Positions 5,407 through 13,198 of a DNA stretch of 64,000 nucleotides are shown here, piece by piece (positions within the stretch are counted from its first letter, which is position 1; each line of letters starts with the position of its first letter). The position numbers and the translations under genes were made by a program. Below the pieces are notes generated by a model. It worked only from the letters and a program-made list of their open reading frames with translations, was not told the origin of the DNA and ran no database searches. This DNA is from an uncultured Clostridia bacterium (lineage in GTDB: Bacteria > Bacillota > Clostridia > Lachnospirales > Anaerotignaceae): assembly GCA_937901125.1 (NCBI GenBank), contig CALCGT010000027.1, positions 19,472 through 83,471 of the forward strand, given 5' to 3'.

Positions 5407-8001
5407 TTACTTACCTCTCGCCACCCTGCTCAGCTGAATCAGGAAGGTCGGCAAAAAGGCAAAGCCTACGATCTTCAGGATATATCCCCCTGTCAGGGCA
5501 TTGTTGATATCAAACAGCCGATGGAGCCCCGTGATGCCCAGCACCGCCATCAGAAGCCCTGTACCAATGGCAAAGGCACCCCAACTATAGGGATTGGAAG
5601 GCAGGCGGAAAATAGACCGTGTGCTACGGCAGTTGAAGCCATGGAACAAACGTGCCAGACACAGGGTCGCAAAGGCCATCGTACATGCCATCCCATCGCT
5701 TATCACCAAACCGCTGTAAAAACCTATCATAGTCACAATGGCGATCAGGCCCCCCTGAACCACCAGCCTTTTCATAAAATCCTTCGTCAGGATGCCTTCC
5801 TGAGGCTCTCTGGGTTTCTGGTTCAACAGGTCGCCAGTGGGCTGTTCCATATTCACCGCCAAAGCAGGCAGGCTGTCTGTCAACAGATTGATAAATAACA
5901 GCTGTACCGCCGTGAAAGGAAGGGGCAGCCCCATCAAAGAGGTGAAAACCACCACCAGAATCCCTGCCAGATTGCCACTCAGCAGGAACTGGATAGAGTT
6001 TTTGATATTGGTATATACATTTCTGCCGTTGGCAACGGCTTTCACGATAGTAGCAAAGTTATCATCTGTCAGGATCATGTCCGCCGCATCCTTGGATACT
6101 TCCGTACCTGTGATGCCCATGGCGATACCGATATCTGCCTGTTTCAAGGCCGGGGCATCGTTGACGCCGTCGCCGGTCATGGCGGCGATACAGCCATTTT
6201 CCTGCCAAGCCCGGACGATTCTGATTTTATGCTCGGGAGAAACTCTGGCATAAACAGAAATATCCTTGACCTCTTCCTTCAGCTGTTCATCGGTCATGTG
6301 TTCTAGTTCGGAACCCTCGATAGCACGATCACCCTCCTGCAAAATGCCGATCTGCTTCGCAATGGCAGATGCCGTGACCTTATGGTCACCGGTGATCATG
6401 ACAGGGCGGATACCTGCGCGGCGACAATCTGCCACCGCCGCTGCCGATTCCACACGGGGAGGGTCCATCATGGCAATCAAACCCACAAAGGTCAGACCCT
6501 GTTCATCCTCCAAGGTCAGGGCTCTATCCTCAAAAATAATTTTTTCAGCAAATGCTAGAACCCGAAGCCCCTGGGAAGAAAAGGCTGCATTCTGCTTATG
6601 GATTTCTTCAGAAAGTTCTTCCGTCATAGGAACGATGCCATCAACAGTCTTTACGGATACGCAGCGGGCCAGCAGTACATCGGGGGCACCCTTTGTCAGC
6701 AGCGTATATTCTCCCCCAATCTGATGGAGGGTAGACATCAATTTTCGGTCGGAATCAAAGGGCAGCTCCTTCAGGCGGGGATAAGCAGAGCGCACCTCGC
6801 TTTCATTACTGCCTGCTTTTCTGCAGAAAGCCAGCAAAGCCGTTTCCGTGGGGTCGCCCACGTGGCTTTCCTCATGGATTGCCCCATCGTTGCACAACAC
6901 ACTGCTTTCGATCAGCTCTTTCAGGGGAGATTCTTCGGCATCTGCCCCTTCCGCATCCCATACCCTGCCCATAGTGAAGGCTTTCTGTACGGTCATACGG
7001 TTCTGGGTCAGCGTCCCTGTTTTATCGGAACAGATGACGGAAACGGAACCCAAAGATTCCACCGCCCGCAGCTTTTTGATGATGGCGTTTTCTTTTGCCA
7101 TCTTCTGAGTACCAATGGCAAGACCAATGGTCACGATGGAACTCAATGCTTCGGGAATGGCTGCTACTGCCAGAGCCACGGCGAACATCAGCGCATTGCC
7201 AATGCCCATATTTCTCCAAATGCCCAAGGCAAATACCACAGCACAGATAGCAAGAATGACGATAGAAAGCTTTTTGGAAAAATCGTCTAAGCTGCGCTGC
7301 AGGGGCGTTGTTTTTTCCTGAGCGGATTCCATCAGATGAGCAATCTTCCCCATTTCCGTATCCATCCCTGTGGCAATTACCAGCACCACGGCACGGCCAT
7401 AGGAAACCAGAGAACCGCTGTAGACCATATTCAGGCGGTCGCCCAAGGGCAGTTCCTCTTTTTCAATGATTTCATCGATCTTATTGACATTTTCCGATTC
7501 CCCCGTCAGTGCGCTTTCATTGACCTGCAGGGAATAATTCTCCAGAATACGACCATCCGCCGCCGCAACGTCCCCCGCCTCCAGCAACAGGATATCGCCG
7601 GGCACGATATCAATAGAGGAAATGTCCATCTTATCGCCGCCGCGGATGACTCTGGCACGGGGTGCGCTCATAGCTTTCAGGCTGTCCAGCGATTTCTGGG
7701 CCTTGAAATGCTGCACCGTCCCCAAAATGGCGTTCATGATCAGCACGGCAATGATAACGATGGTGCCTTCCAAGCCCCCGGTCAATGCGGAAATGATAGC
7801 AGCGATGATGAGGATGACCACCAGCAGGTCTGCAAACTGCTCTGCAAATACCTGCAATACTCCCTTCTGCTTGCCCTCCTTCAATTTGTTTTCGCCGTAT
7901 TTTTCCAGCCTTTGGGCCGCTTCACTGCCGCTCAGGCCATGTTCGTTTGTTTCAAAGCCTGTAAATAATTCCTCTTTGCTTTTTTGCCAAAGTTTTTCCA
8001 T
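5407..8001 (-). CDS. P2A-type cation-transporting ATPase (Ca2+ or Mn2+ exporter)
   Basis: 864 residues, a full-length SERCA-like pump in the cytoplasmic membrane. Order seen: N-terminal cation-ATPase domain (GLSGSEAAQRLEKYGENKL), actuator loop LTGES, M4 motif IPEALSSIVTIG, phosphorylation loop CSDKTGTLTQNR, nucleotide domain, hinge MTGDGVNDAPALK, M6 ion-site segment NLLTDSLPALA. The PEAL variant resembles the Listeria/Bacillus bacterial Ca pumps (LMCA1, YloB). The start at 8001 is chosen because AAAGGAG lies 9 bases before it; ATGs at 8007 and 8019 overlap that site. A yybP-ykoY riboswitch in its leader indicates manganese control, so Mn2+ export is a serious alternative to Ca2+. Confidence 0.93.
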   Translation of the reverse strand: MEKLWQKSKEELFTGFETNEHGLSGSEAAQRLEKYGENKLKEGKQKGVLQVFAEQFADLLVVILIIAAIISALTGGLEGTIVIIAVLIMNAILGTVQHFKAQKSLDSLKAMSAPRARVIRGGDKMDISSIDIVPGDILLLEAGDVAAADGRILENYSLQVNESALTGESENVNKIDEIIEKEELPLGDRLNMVYSGSLVSYGRAVVLVIATGMDTEMGKIAHLMESAQEKTTPLQRSLDDFSKKLSIVILAICAVVFALGIWRNMGIGNALMFAVALAVAAIPEALSSIVTIGLAIGTQKMAKENAIIKKLRAVESLGSVSVICSDKTGTLTQNRMTVQKAFTMGRVWDAEGADAEESPLKELIESSVLCNDGAIHEESHVGDPTETALLAFCRKAGSNESEVRSAYPRLKELPFDSDRKLMSTLHQIGGEYTLLTKGAPDVLLARCVSVKTVDGIVPMTEELSEEIHKQNAAFSSQGLRVLAFAEKIIFEDRALTLEDEQGLTFVGLIAMMDPPRVESAAAVADCRRAGIRPVMITGDHKVTASAIAKQIGILQEGDRAIEGSELEHMTDEQLKEEVKDISVYARVSPEHKIRIVRAWQENGCIAAMTGDGVNDAPALKQADIGIAMGITGTEVSKDAADMILTDDNFATIVKAVANGRNVYTNIKNSIQFLLSGNLAGILVVVFTSLMGLPLPFTAVQLLFINLLTDSLPALAVNMEQPTGDLLNQKPREPQEGILTKDFMKRLVVQGGLIAIVTMIGFYSGLVISDGMACTMAFATLCLARLFHGFNCRSTRSIFRLPSNPYSWGAFAIGTGLLMAVLGITGLHRLFDINNALTGGYILKIVGFAFLPTFLIQLSRVARGK

Positions 8002-8061
8002 ACACATTCTCCTTTCCACACATTCGGTGCCGAGTCCCTTTCCCTATGAAAGCCTGCCATT

Positions 8062-8157
8062 GGTAAGGCTACGCCCTACTCATGTCATCAGATTTTCTAA
8101 TGGCTGCAGAAAATTGTCTGTAAGCAGCCATTTTCCTGTATCCATTGAAAACGCTTC
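8062..8157 (-). ncRNA. Structured leader element, copy C (unassigned motif)
   Basis: Located between the riboswitch terminator and the ATPase start. On the minus strand GTTTTC pairs with GAAAAT, CAGGAAAA with TTTTCTG, and AATGG-CTG-CTTA-CAG forms the tip; then ACATGAG and a hairpin GTAGGGC-GTA-GCCTTAC follow. The same order of stems, with different but still complementary bases, occurs twice at 31154-31328. No known riboswitch class is recognised. Confidence 0.6.
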
Positions 8158-8170
8158 AAAACATAAGAAA

Positions 8171-8211
8171 AAGACTTCTATTGCACCAAAAAACAGTGCA
8201 ATAAAAGTCTT
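8171..8211 (-). terminator. Riboswitch expression platform terminator
   Basis: Minus-strand AAGACTTTTATTGCAC and GTGCAATAGAAGTCTT form a long stem followed by TTTTC. Its 5' arm overlaps the 3' strand of riboswitch stem P1 (8203-8213), so ligand binding and termination are mutually exclusive: metal-bound aptamer should permit read-through. Confidence 0.85.
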
Positions 8212-8316
8212 GCTTCTCAGACGACCGAATGGTCTTTCTATCGGACAACGCCCGGGCCTTTTCAAGCCGAGATGACGAACGCTGGCAACGGTTTCCCGTA
8301 AGCTACTCCCTTTCAT
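8203..8316 (-). ncRNA. yybP-ykoY manganese riboswitch
   Basis: The minus strand begins AAAGGGAGTAGC, continues with the four-way-junction arms (ACGGGAAACCGT, GTTCGTCATC, CCGGGCG, a hairpin closing GACC/GGTC) and ends GCAAGACTTTT, which pairs back with AAAGGG. These blocks match the conserved GGGGAGUAGC, CGUCA, CCGGC and GCAAGACCUU elements of the family, which senses Mn2+. It precedes a P-type ATPase gene, a known target class. Confidence 0.92.
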
Positions 8317-8499
8317 TGTTGAATGATTCTACCATACCGCCCCGTCAAAAGCAAGTAAAAATTTCTTTACAGGATACTATAGCCCATTTTCCGCCAAATC
8401 ATGCAAAAGGGATTTTTCCTGTTTGTCTCTTTTTTTCCTGCTGTTTTTTTGGTATCATAGAGAAATGAAAAGAAAATTCCCCCAAAGGAGGCCAAAAAT

Positions 8500-8736
8500 A
8501 TGAGACATGACAAATACAGATATACCAATACCGAGGAAATCGTTTACTATCTGAAAAAATATCGCCGCGTACAGGAGGACTGGCAGGCGGATTTCTTTGA
8601 TGAATACGGCAGACATATGCTGACCTTTGAAAGCAGCGATGAGGACACCATGGATGCCCTGGATGATGAAGACAAGCTGTTCGCCTTAGTGGCGGAATGG
8701 CTGGATTTTGCCCTGATGATCTCCCCAGAAGAATAA
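8500..8736 (+). CDS. Small acidic protein of unknown function
   Basis: 78 residues with a strong AAAGGAGG site 8 bases upstream. Sequence begins MRHDKYRYTNTEEIVYYLKKYRRVQEDW and is followed by an acidic central part (SSDEDTMDALDDEDKLF). No membrane segment or signal peptide, and no family recognised. It stands alone between the riboswitch-controlled ATPase (divergent) and the MATE gene (convergent) and ends at a bidirectional terminator. Confidence 0.75.
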   Translation: MRHDKYRYTNTEEIVYYLKKYRRVQEDWQADFFDEYGRHMLTFESSDEDTMDALDDEDKLFALVAEWLDFALMISPEE

Positions 8737-8774
8737 GTCTTACACCTTATAAAAAAGGCTTACATCTCAATATT

Positions 8775-8808
8775 AAAAAGCGATAAGACACAGTCTTATC
8801 GCTTTTTC
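8775..8808. terminator. Bidirectional terminator between the small protein gene and MATE
   Basis: AAAAAGCGATAAGAC, loop, GTCTTATCGCTTTTT: a symmetrical stem flanked by A and T runs, usable by both converging genes. Confidence 0.9.
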
Positions 8809-8813
8809 TTCGT

Positions 8814-10187
8814 TTATACTTCTGCCCCTTGTTTCTGGGCTTCAAACATAGGCTTGATCTCTTTCCGATAGATCTTTCCCATGCAAAAAGCAGTGAAAAG
8901 CATTGCCACCACCTCGGAGATGGGGAATGCCAGCCATGTGGCCTGCAGACCGGAAATTCTGGAGAAGATGAATGCCACAGGAAGGATGACAACCATCTGA
9001 CGCAAAATAGAAATAAACAGGCTGACTACCCCATGCCCCAATGCCTGGAAGGTGGAAGAGCAAATGATATTGAACCCAGCCAAAAGCCAGCTCAGAGAGA
9101 TCACCCGCAGGGCAGGAATACCGATCTCCAGCATGGTCTGTGATGCATTGAAGATGCCCAAAAGCTGGGGCGCAAACAGCCATATGGCGATACAGCCCGC
9201 TGTCATAATGGTTGTTGCATAGAAAATGCTCAGCTTCATGGTATGGGTGATCCGTTCGGGCTTTCTTGCGCCGTAGTTGAAGCCGATAATGGGAACCATC
9301 CCATTGTTTAAGCCGAATACGGGCATAAAGATAAAGCTCTGCAGCTTGAAATATACACCGAATACCGCTGTTGCCGTAGAGGTAAAGGCGATCAAAATCT
9401 TATTCATGCCAAAGGTCATGACAGAGCTGATAGATGCCATGCAGATGGAAGGGATACCGATGGCATAAATATTTTTCACTGCCGCCCCATTCAGGCGATA
9501 GTAAAAGGGATTGATGACGATATCATCATTTTTCTTCTTATTGAACAGGAAAGCAAAAAATGCCGCCACAAACTGCCCTGTAACCGTTGCCAGAGCTGCC
9601 CCCTTTACCCCCAGGGCAGGCAACCCAAACAAACCAAAGATCAGGATCGGGTCCAGAATGATATTGATGATGGCACCCATCCCCTGGGTACACATGGTAA
9701 AGAGGGTTCGGCCTGTGGCCTGCAGGGTACGTTCAAAGGCAAACTGCAAAAAGATACCCATGGAAAGCCCCAAAGCGATCTGCAGATAATCTACCCCCAA
9801 CTGTACGATCTCCTCGATATCTGTCTGGGCACTAAAATAAAATCTGCTGCCGAAGATAGCCAATACCGCAAACACCAGAGAACTGATGAACAGCAGGATA
9901 ATACCATTATTGGCGATCAGGTTGGCCCGTTCCCGGTTCTTTTCCCCCAAGGCACGGGAAACCAAAGCATTGATACCAACGCCGGTACCTGTCCCCACAG
10001 CGATCATCAGGTTTTGGGCAGGGAAAGCCAGCGAAACCGCCGTCAGGGCATTTTCGCTCAGCTGAGCAACGAACATACTGTCCACGATATTATAAAGGGC
10101 CTGCACCAGCATGGATGCCATCATAGGCAGCGCCATGGAAAGCAGGAGCTGATTCACGGGCATTACGCCCATTTTATTGTTTTCCAT
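8814..10187 (-). CDS. MATE-family multidrug/cation antiporter
   Basis: 457 residues with about 12 hydrophobic segments in two similar halves. The N-terminal half shows the MATE pattern LLSMALPMMASMLVQALYNIVDSMFVAQL and GTGVGINALVSRALGEKN; the second half repeats PALRVISLSWLLAGFN. Such proteins export drugs or metabolites in exchange for Na+ or H+. The start at 10187 (MENNKMG) is preceded by GAGGAATT; the frame remains open for 26 codons upstream without a site. Its leader runs through the guaB terminator region. Substrate cannot be told. Confidence 0.92.
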   Translation of the reverse strand: MENNKMGVMPVNQLLLSMALPMMASMLVQALYNIVDSMFVAQLSENALTAVSLAFPAQNLMIAVGTGTGVGINALVSRALGEKNRERANLIANNGIILLFISSLVFAVLAIFGSRFYFSAQTDIEEIVQLGVDYLQIALGLSMGIFLQFAFERTLQATGRTLFTMCTQGMGAIINIILDPILIFGLFGLPALGVKGAALATVTGQFVAAFFAFLFNKKKNDDIVINPFYYRLNGAAVKNIYAIGIPSICMASISSVMTFGMNKILIAFTSTATAVFGVYFKLQSFIFMPVFGLNNGMVPIIGFNYGARKPERITHTMKLSIFYATTIMTAGCIAIWLFAPQLLGIFNASQTMLEIGIPALRVISLSWLLAGFNIICSSTFQALGHGVVSLFISILRQMVVILPVAFIFSRISGLQATWLAFPISEVVAMLFTAFCMGKIYRKEIKPMFEAQKQGAEV

Positions 10188-10227
10188 TTTTCTAAATTCC
10201 TCCATTTCCAAAAAGAATCTCGATAAA

Positions 10228-10256
10228 AACAGCCTTCCCCTTTCGGGAAGGCTGTT
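10228..10256 (-). terminator. Intrinsic terminator of guaB
   Basis: Minus-strand AACAGCCTTCCC, GAAA loop, GGGGAAGGCTGTT followed by TTTATC. Confidence 0.9.
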
Positions 10257-10268
10257 GATAATCAAATT

Positions 10269-11771
10269 TTATTTGATCTGTGCGCTGTCTTTCAGCAGTA
10301 CGTCGTGGGCACCACCTTCTACCAGGGATGTGGTAGAGATTACAGTGATCTTTGCTTTTTCCTGCAGTTCAGGGATGGAAAGCACACCACAGTTGCACAT
10401 GGTAGATTTTACTTTCTTCAGGGACAAACCAACGTTGTCGTGCAGGCTACCTGCATAGGGAACATAGGAGTCAACGCCTTCTTCGAAGGACAGCTTCGCA
10501 TCGCCGCCCATGTCATATCTCTGCCAGTTTCTTGCTCTTGCGGAGCCTTCGCCCCAGTATTCCTTCATGTAGGAACCGTTGATATTTACTTTATTTGTAG
10601 GAGATTCATCGAAACGAGCGAAGTATCTGCCCAGCATGATGAAGTCTGCGCCCATAGCCAAAGCCAGTGTCATGTGGTAGTCGTATACGATACCGCCGTC
10701 GGAGCAGATAGGTACATAAATACCTGTTTCTTTGAAGTATTCGTCTCTTGCTTTTGCAACTTCGATGACTGCGGAAGCCTGTCCACGACCAATCCCCTTC
10801 TGTTCACGAGTGATACAAATGGAACCGCCGCCAATACCGATCTTTACGAAGTCTGCGCCGCAGTCTGCCAGGAAACGGAAGCCTTCTGCGTCTACAACGT
10901 TACCGGCACCGATCTTTACTGTGTCGCCATAATTTTCTCTAATCCAGTCCAGTGTATCCTTTTGCCATTCGCTATAGCCTTCGGAGGAGTCGATGCAAAG
11001 GATATCCACGCCTGCTTCCACCAGCGCAGGAACTCTTTCCTTGAAGTCTCTTGTGTTGATACCGGCACCTACTACATAACGCTTGTCCGCATCCAGCAGT
11101 TCATTGGAGTTTACTTTATGGCTGTCATAGTCTTTACGGAATACCAGATATTCCAGTCTGCCTTCTGCATCTAAGATGGGCAGCTGGTTGATCTTGTTAT
11201 CCCAGATGATGTTGTTTGCTTCTTTCAGAGTTGTGCCGGAGGGAGCCCAGATCAGCTGATCCATGGGTGTCATGAAATCTTTTACCAGTTCTGTGCCTTC
11301 CATACGGCTGACACGATAGTCTCTGCTTGTTACCAGACCGACCAGTTTGCCCTGGGCCGTGCCGTCTGTAGTAACGGCTACTGTGGAGTGGCCTGTTCTT
11401 GCTTTCAGCTTCAGGATATCGTTCAATGTGCTTTCGGGGCTGATATTGGAATCGCTGATAACGAAACCGGCCTTATATGCTTTTGCTCTTGCTACCATAG
11501 CCGCCTGACTTTCGATGGGCTGAGAGCCAAAAATAAAGGAGATGCCGCCTTCTTTCGCCAGAGCCACTGCCATTTTGTCATCGGATACAGCCTGCATGAC
11601 TGCGGACACCAGAGGGATGTTCATTGTCAGTGCAGGTTCTTCGCCTTTTTTGAATTTTACAACGGGTGTTTTCAGACTTACATTGTCTACCATGCATTCC
11701 TTGGTAGAATAGCCGGGTACCAGCAGAAATTCGCTGAAGGTTCTGGATGGTTCTGTGAAATAAGTTGCCAT
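10269..11771 (-). CDS. guaB: IMP dehydrogenase
   Basis: Oxidises IMP to XMP with NAD+, the committed step to GTP. 500 residues. Catalytic barrel with two CBS domains inserted at about residues 95-220 (LVGLVTSRDYRV, INQLPILDAEGRLEYLV). The active-site loop reads KIGIGGGSICITREQKGIG, with the catalytic Cys in SIC, and the flap RYDMGGDAK follows later. The N-terminus and loop differ from the commonest IMPDH form but match a variant frequent in Clostridia. AGGAGG site before the ATG; single gene with its own terminator. Confidence 0.94.
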   Translation of the reverse strand: MATYFTEPSRTFSEFLLVPGYSTKECMVDNVSLKTPVVKFKKGEEPALTMNIPLVSAVMQAVSDDKMAVALAKEGGISFIFGSQPIESQAAMVARAKAYKAGFVISDSNISPESTLNDILKLKARTGHSTVAVTTDGTAQGKLVGLVTSRDYRVSRMEGTELVKDFMTPMDQLIWAPSGTTLKEANNIIWDNKINQLPILDAEGRLEYLVFRKDYDSHKVNSNELLDADKRYVVGAGINTRDFKERVPALVEAGVDILCIDSSEGYSEWQKDTLDWIRENYGDTVKIGAGNVVDAEGFRFLADCGADFVKIGIGGGSICITREQKGIGRGQASAVIEVAKARDEYFKETGIYVPICSDGGIVYDYHMTLALAMGADFIMLGRYFARFDESPTNKVNINGSYMKEYWGEGSARARNWQRYDMGGDAKLSFEEGVDSYVPYAGSLHDNVGLSLKKVKSTMCNCGVLSIPELQEKAKITVISTTSLVEGGAHDVLLKDSAQIK

Positions 11772-11861
11772 TTTCTTTTCTCCTCCTATGATCTTTTTGA
11801 TTTTAATATATAGTACACCATTTTCACTACATCATAATGTTGAAAATGATTTTAACACTAA

Positions 11862-11887
11862 AAAGCCCCCCATTCAAGGGGGGCTTT
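11862..11887 (-). terminator. Terminator of the NusG-II/Gx-transporter operon
   Basis: Minus-strand AAAGCCCCCC, TTGAAT loop, GGGGGGCTTTTTAG. It lies about 80 bp beyond the last stop codon of that operon. Confidence 0.85.
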
Positions 11888-11967
11888 CCGAATTTCTGTC
11901 TTTTTGTAGATTTCGTCAGTTTTTTGCGGCTTTTTCCGCTATTTTCGTGCGTTTGTATACAGTATCG

Positions 11968-12453
11968 CTATCGTTTCAAATAGCCCAGTGCCGTTTTTGC
12001 TACGATGCCGATGAGCATACCCGTCACCACGCCGGAAAGGAGCAGGAAGGGCAGATAATAGGCCATCTTCACATTTTCCACCGCCAGAGCTGCCACGATG
12101 ATCTGCCCCACGTTATGGAACACACCGCCGGCGATGGACACACCCACGATGCTGAATTTGCCTGTCTTTTTGAGCAAAGCCATCGCCGCAAAGCTGAGCA
12201 TTGCCCCCGACAGGCTGTAGAGCAGACCCGCAAAGCCGGCAAATAAGAGCCCAGACAGGACAACACGGATGAGGGAAACGAAAAACGCACTCTTCGTATC
12301 CATAAAATACATCATAATAATGATGATCACATTTGCCAAACCCAGCTTCACCCCAGGGATGGGCACAGGAACAGGGATAAGCATTTCCACATAGCCCATC
12401 AGGATCGCCAATGCGGCAAACAGACCGTAATATGGAATTTTTTTATAATCCAT
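11968..12453 (-). CDS. Gx transporter family protein (heptaprenyl diphosphate synthase component I-like)
   Basis: 161 residues, five or six hydrophobic segments, with the family pattern VKLGLANVIIIIMMYF and LLYSLSGAMLSFAAMALL. Members (Hpre_diP_synt_I) are ECF S-component-like membrane proteins, usually encoded beside a NusG domain II protein and often near redox (RnfG/ApbE) genes. Here the NusG-II gene ends at the base before this ATG, so the two are translationally coupled. The historical name suggests prenyl synthesis, but a transport role is equally possible. Confidence 0.85.
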   Translation of the reverse strand: MDYKKIPYYGLFAALAILMGYVEMLIPVPVPIPGVKLGLANVIIIIMMYFMDTKSAFFVSLIRVVLSGLLFAGFAGLLYSLSGAMLSFAAMALLKKTGKFSIVGVSIAGGVFHNVGQIIVAALAVENVKMAYYLPFLLLSGVVTGMLIGIVAKTALGYLKR

Positions 12454-12816
12454 TTACATCACCACCGCATCAAAATCCCCAGGTTCGTCCCCTGTGATGG
12501 TCACAACTAATTTATGGGGCAGACAAACGATGGTCTCCCCTGTTTTCGATATCTTTTTATGGTCTACGCAGATTTGATCGCGGCAGTCGGCTTCGGTGAT
12601 AAAAACCTTGCCATCCTGTACCGTCACGATATTGTAGCCATCCTCTGTATCGATACGGACACTATCGTCCTCGTCCAAGGGGAGAAAGGCTTCGCTTTCG
12701 CCGTCTACGGTGATCTCCACACCTTTGCCTTTTTCTGCGCCTGCGGAATAGAAAAGATAGATGCCCGCCGCCGCAACAAGGGCAAGCACAACTAAAATCA
12801 GGTCTGTTTTTTTCAT
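12454..12816 (-). CDS. NusG domain II-containing exported protein
   Basis: 120 residues: an N-terminal anchor (KKTDLILVVLALVAAAGIYLF) and an extracytoplasmic domain with the conserved pattern VFITEADCRDQICVDHKKISKTGETIVCLPHKLVV. This is the NusG domain II fold without the RNA polymerase-binding NGN domain, so it is not a transcription factor. The three conserved cysteines may be redox-active or bind a cofactor. First gene of a two-gene unit with the Gx transporter; AAAGGCGGTG site upstream. Confidence 0.88.
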   Translation of the reverse strand: MKKTDLILVVLALVAAAGIYLFYSAGAEKGKGVEITVDGESEAFLPLDEDDSVRIDTEDGYNIVTVQDGKVFITEADCRDQICVDHKKISKTGETIVCLPHKLVVTITGDEPGDFDAVVM

Positions 12817-12843
12817 ATCCGCACCGCCTTTCGCACATACAAG

Positions 12844-12870
12844 AAAAAGGAAGCGAGATGCTTCCTTTTT
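12844..12870. terminator. Terminator after tRNA-Phe
   Basis: AAAAAGGAAGC, GAGAT loop, GCTTCCTTTTT. It lies downstream of the tRNA on the minus strand and upstream of the NusG-II gene. Confidence 0.8.
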
Positions 12871-12907
12871 CCGAGTAGTAGGATTTTAATGTGTACTGCA
12901 AAAAAAA

Positions 12908-12980
12908 TGCCCAGAACCGGAATCGAACCAGTGACACGTGGATTTTCAGTCCACTGCTCTACCAACTGAGCTATCTGGGC
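12908..12980 (-). tRNA. tRNA-Phe (GAA)
   Basis: 73 bases fold as a cloverleaf: acceptor GCCCAGA/TCTGGGC, D-arm AGCTCAGTTGGTAGAGC, anticodon stem GTGGA/TCCAC with loop CTGAAAA (anticodon GAA), T-arm with GGTTCGATTCC. The discriminator is A and the 3' CCA is not encoded (it is followed by T residues). Confidence 0.97.
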
Positions 12981-13055
12981 ATAAATATGCATCTATCTGA
13001 CGCAAGAGTTATGATAACATACAAAATCCGACCTGTCAACACCTTTTTTCTTCTT

Positions 13056-13194
13056 TTGGGGCTCTGCCCCAAACCCCGCCAAGGGAATGATTCCCTTGGA
13101 ACCCCTATACCCCGTACCAAATGTACATTTGGTGCGGAAATATCGGGTCGAGGGGGTGATCCCCTCGCAGGGGTATTGGGGACAGTGTCCCCAA
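13056..13194. repeat. Mosaic palindromic repeat, copy 2 (after the cysteine desulfidase gene)
   Basis: Five palindromes in a row: TTGGGGCTCTGCCCCAA (13056-13072), AAGGGAATGATTCCCTT, ACCAAATGTACATTTGGT, GAGGGGGTGATCCCCTC and TTGGGGACAGTGTCCCCAA (13176-13194). The last ends 4 bases before the stop codon of the neighbouring gene at 13199. Confidence 0.8.
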
Positions 13195-13198
13195 GTTC

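Noticed and set aside
8080..8316. 78-codon minus-strand frame upstream of the ATPase
   Set aside because: It lies over the Mn riboswitch and terminator.
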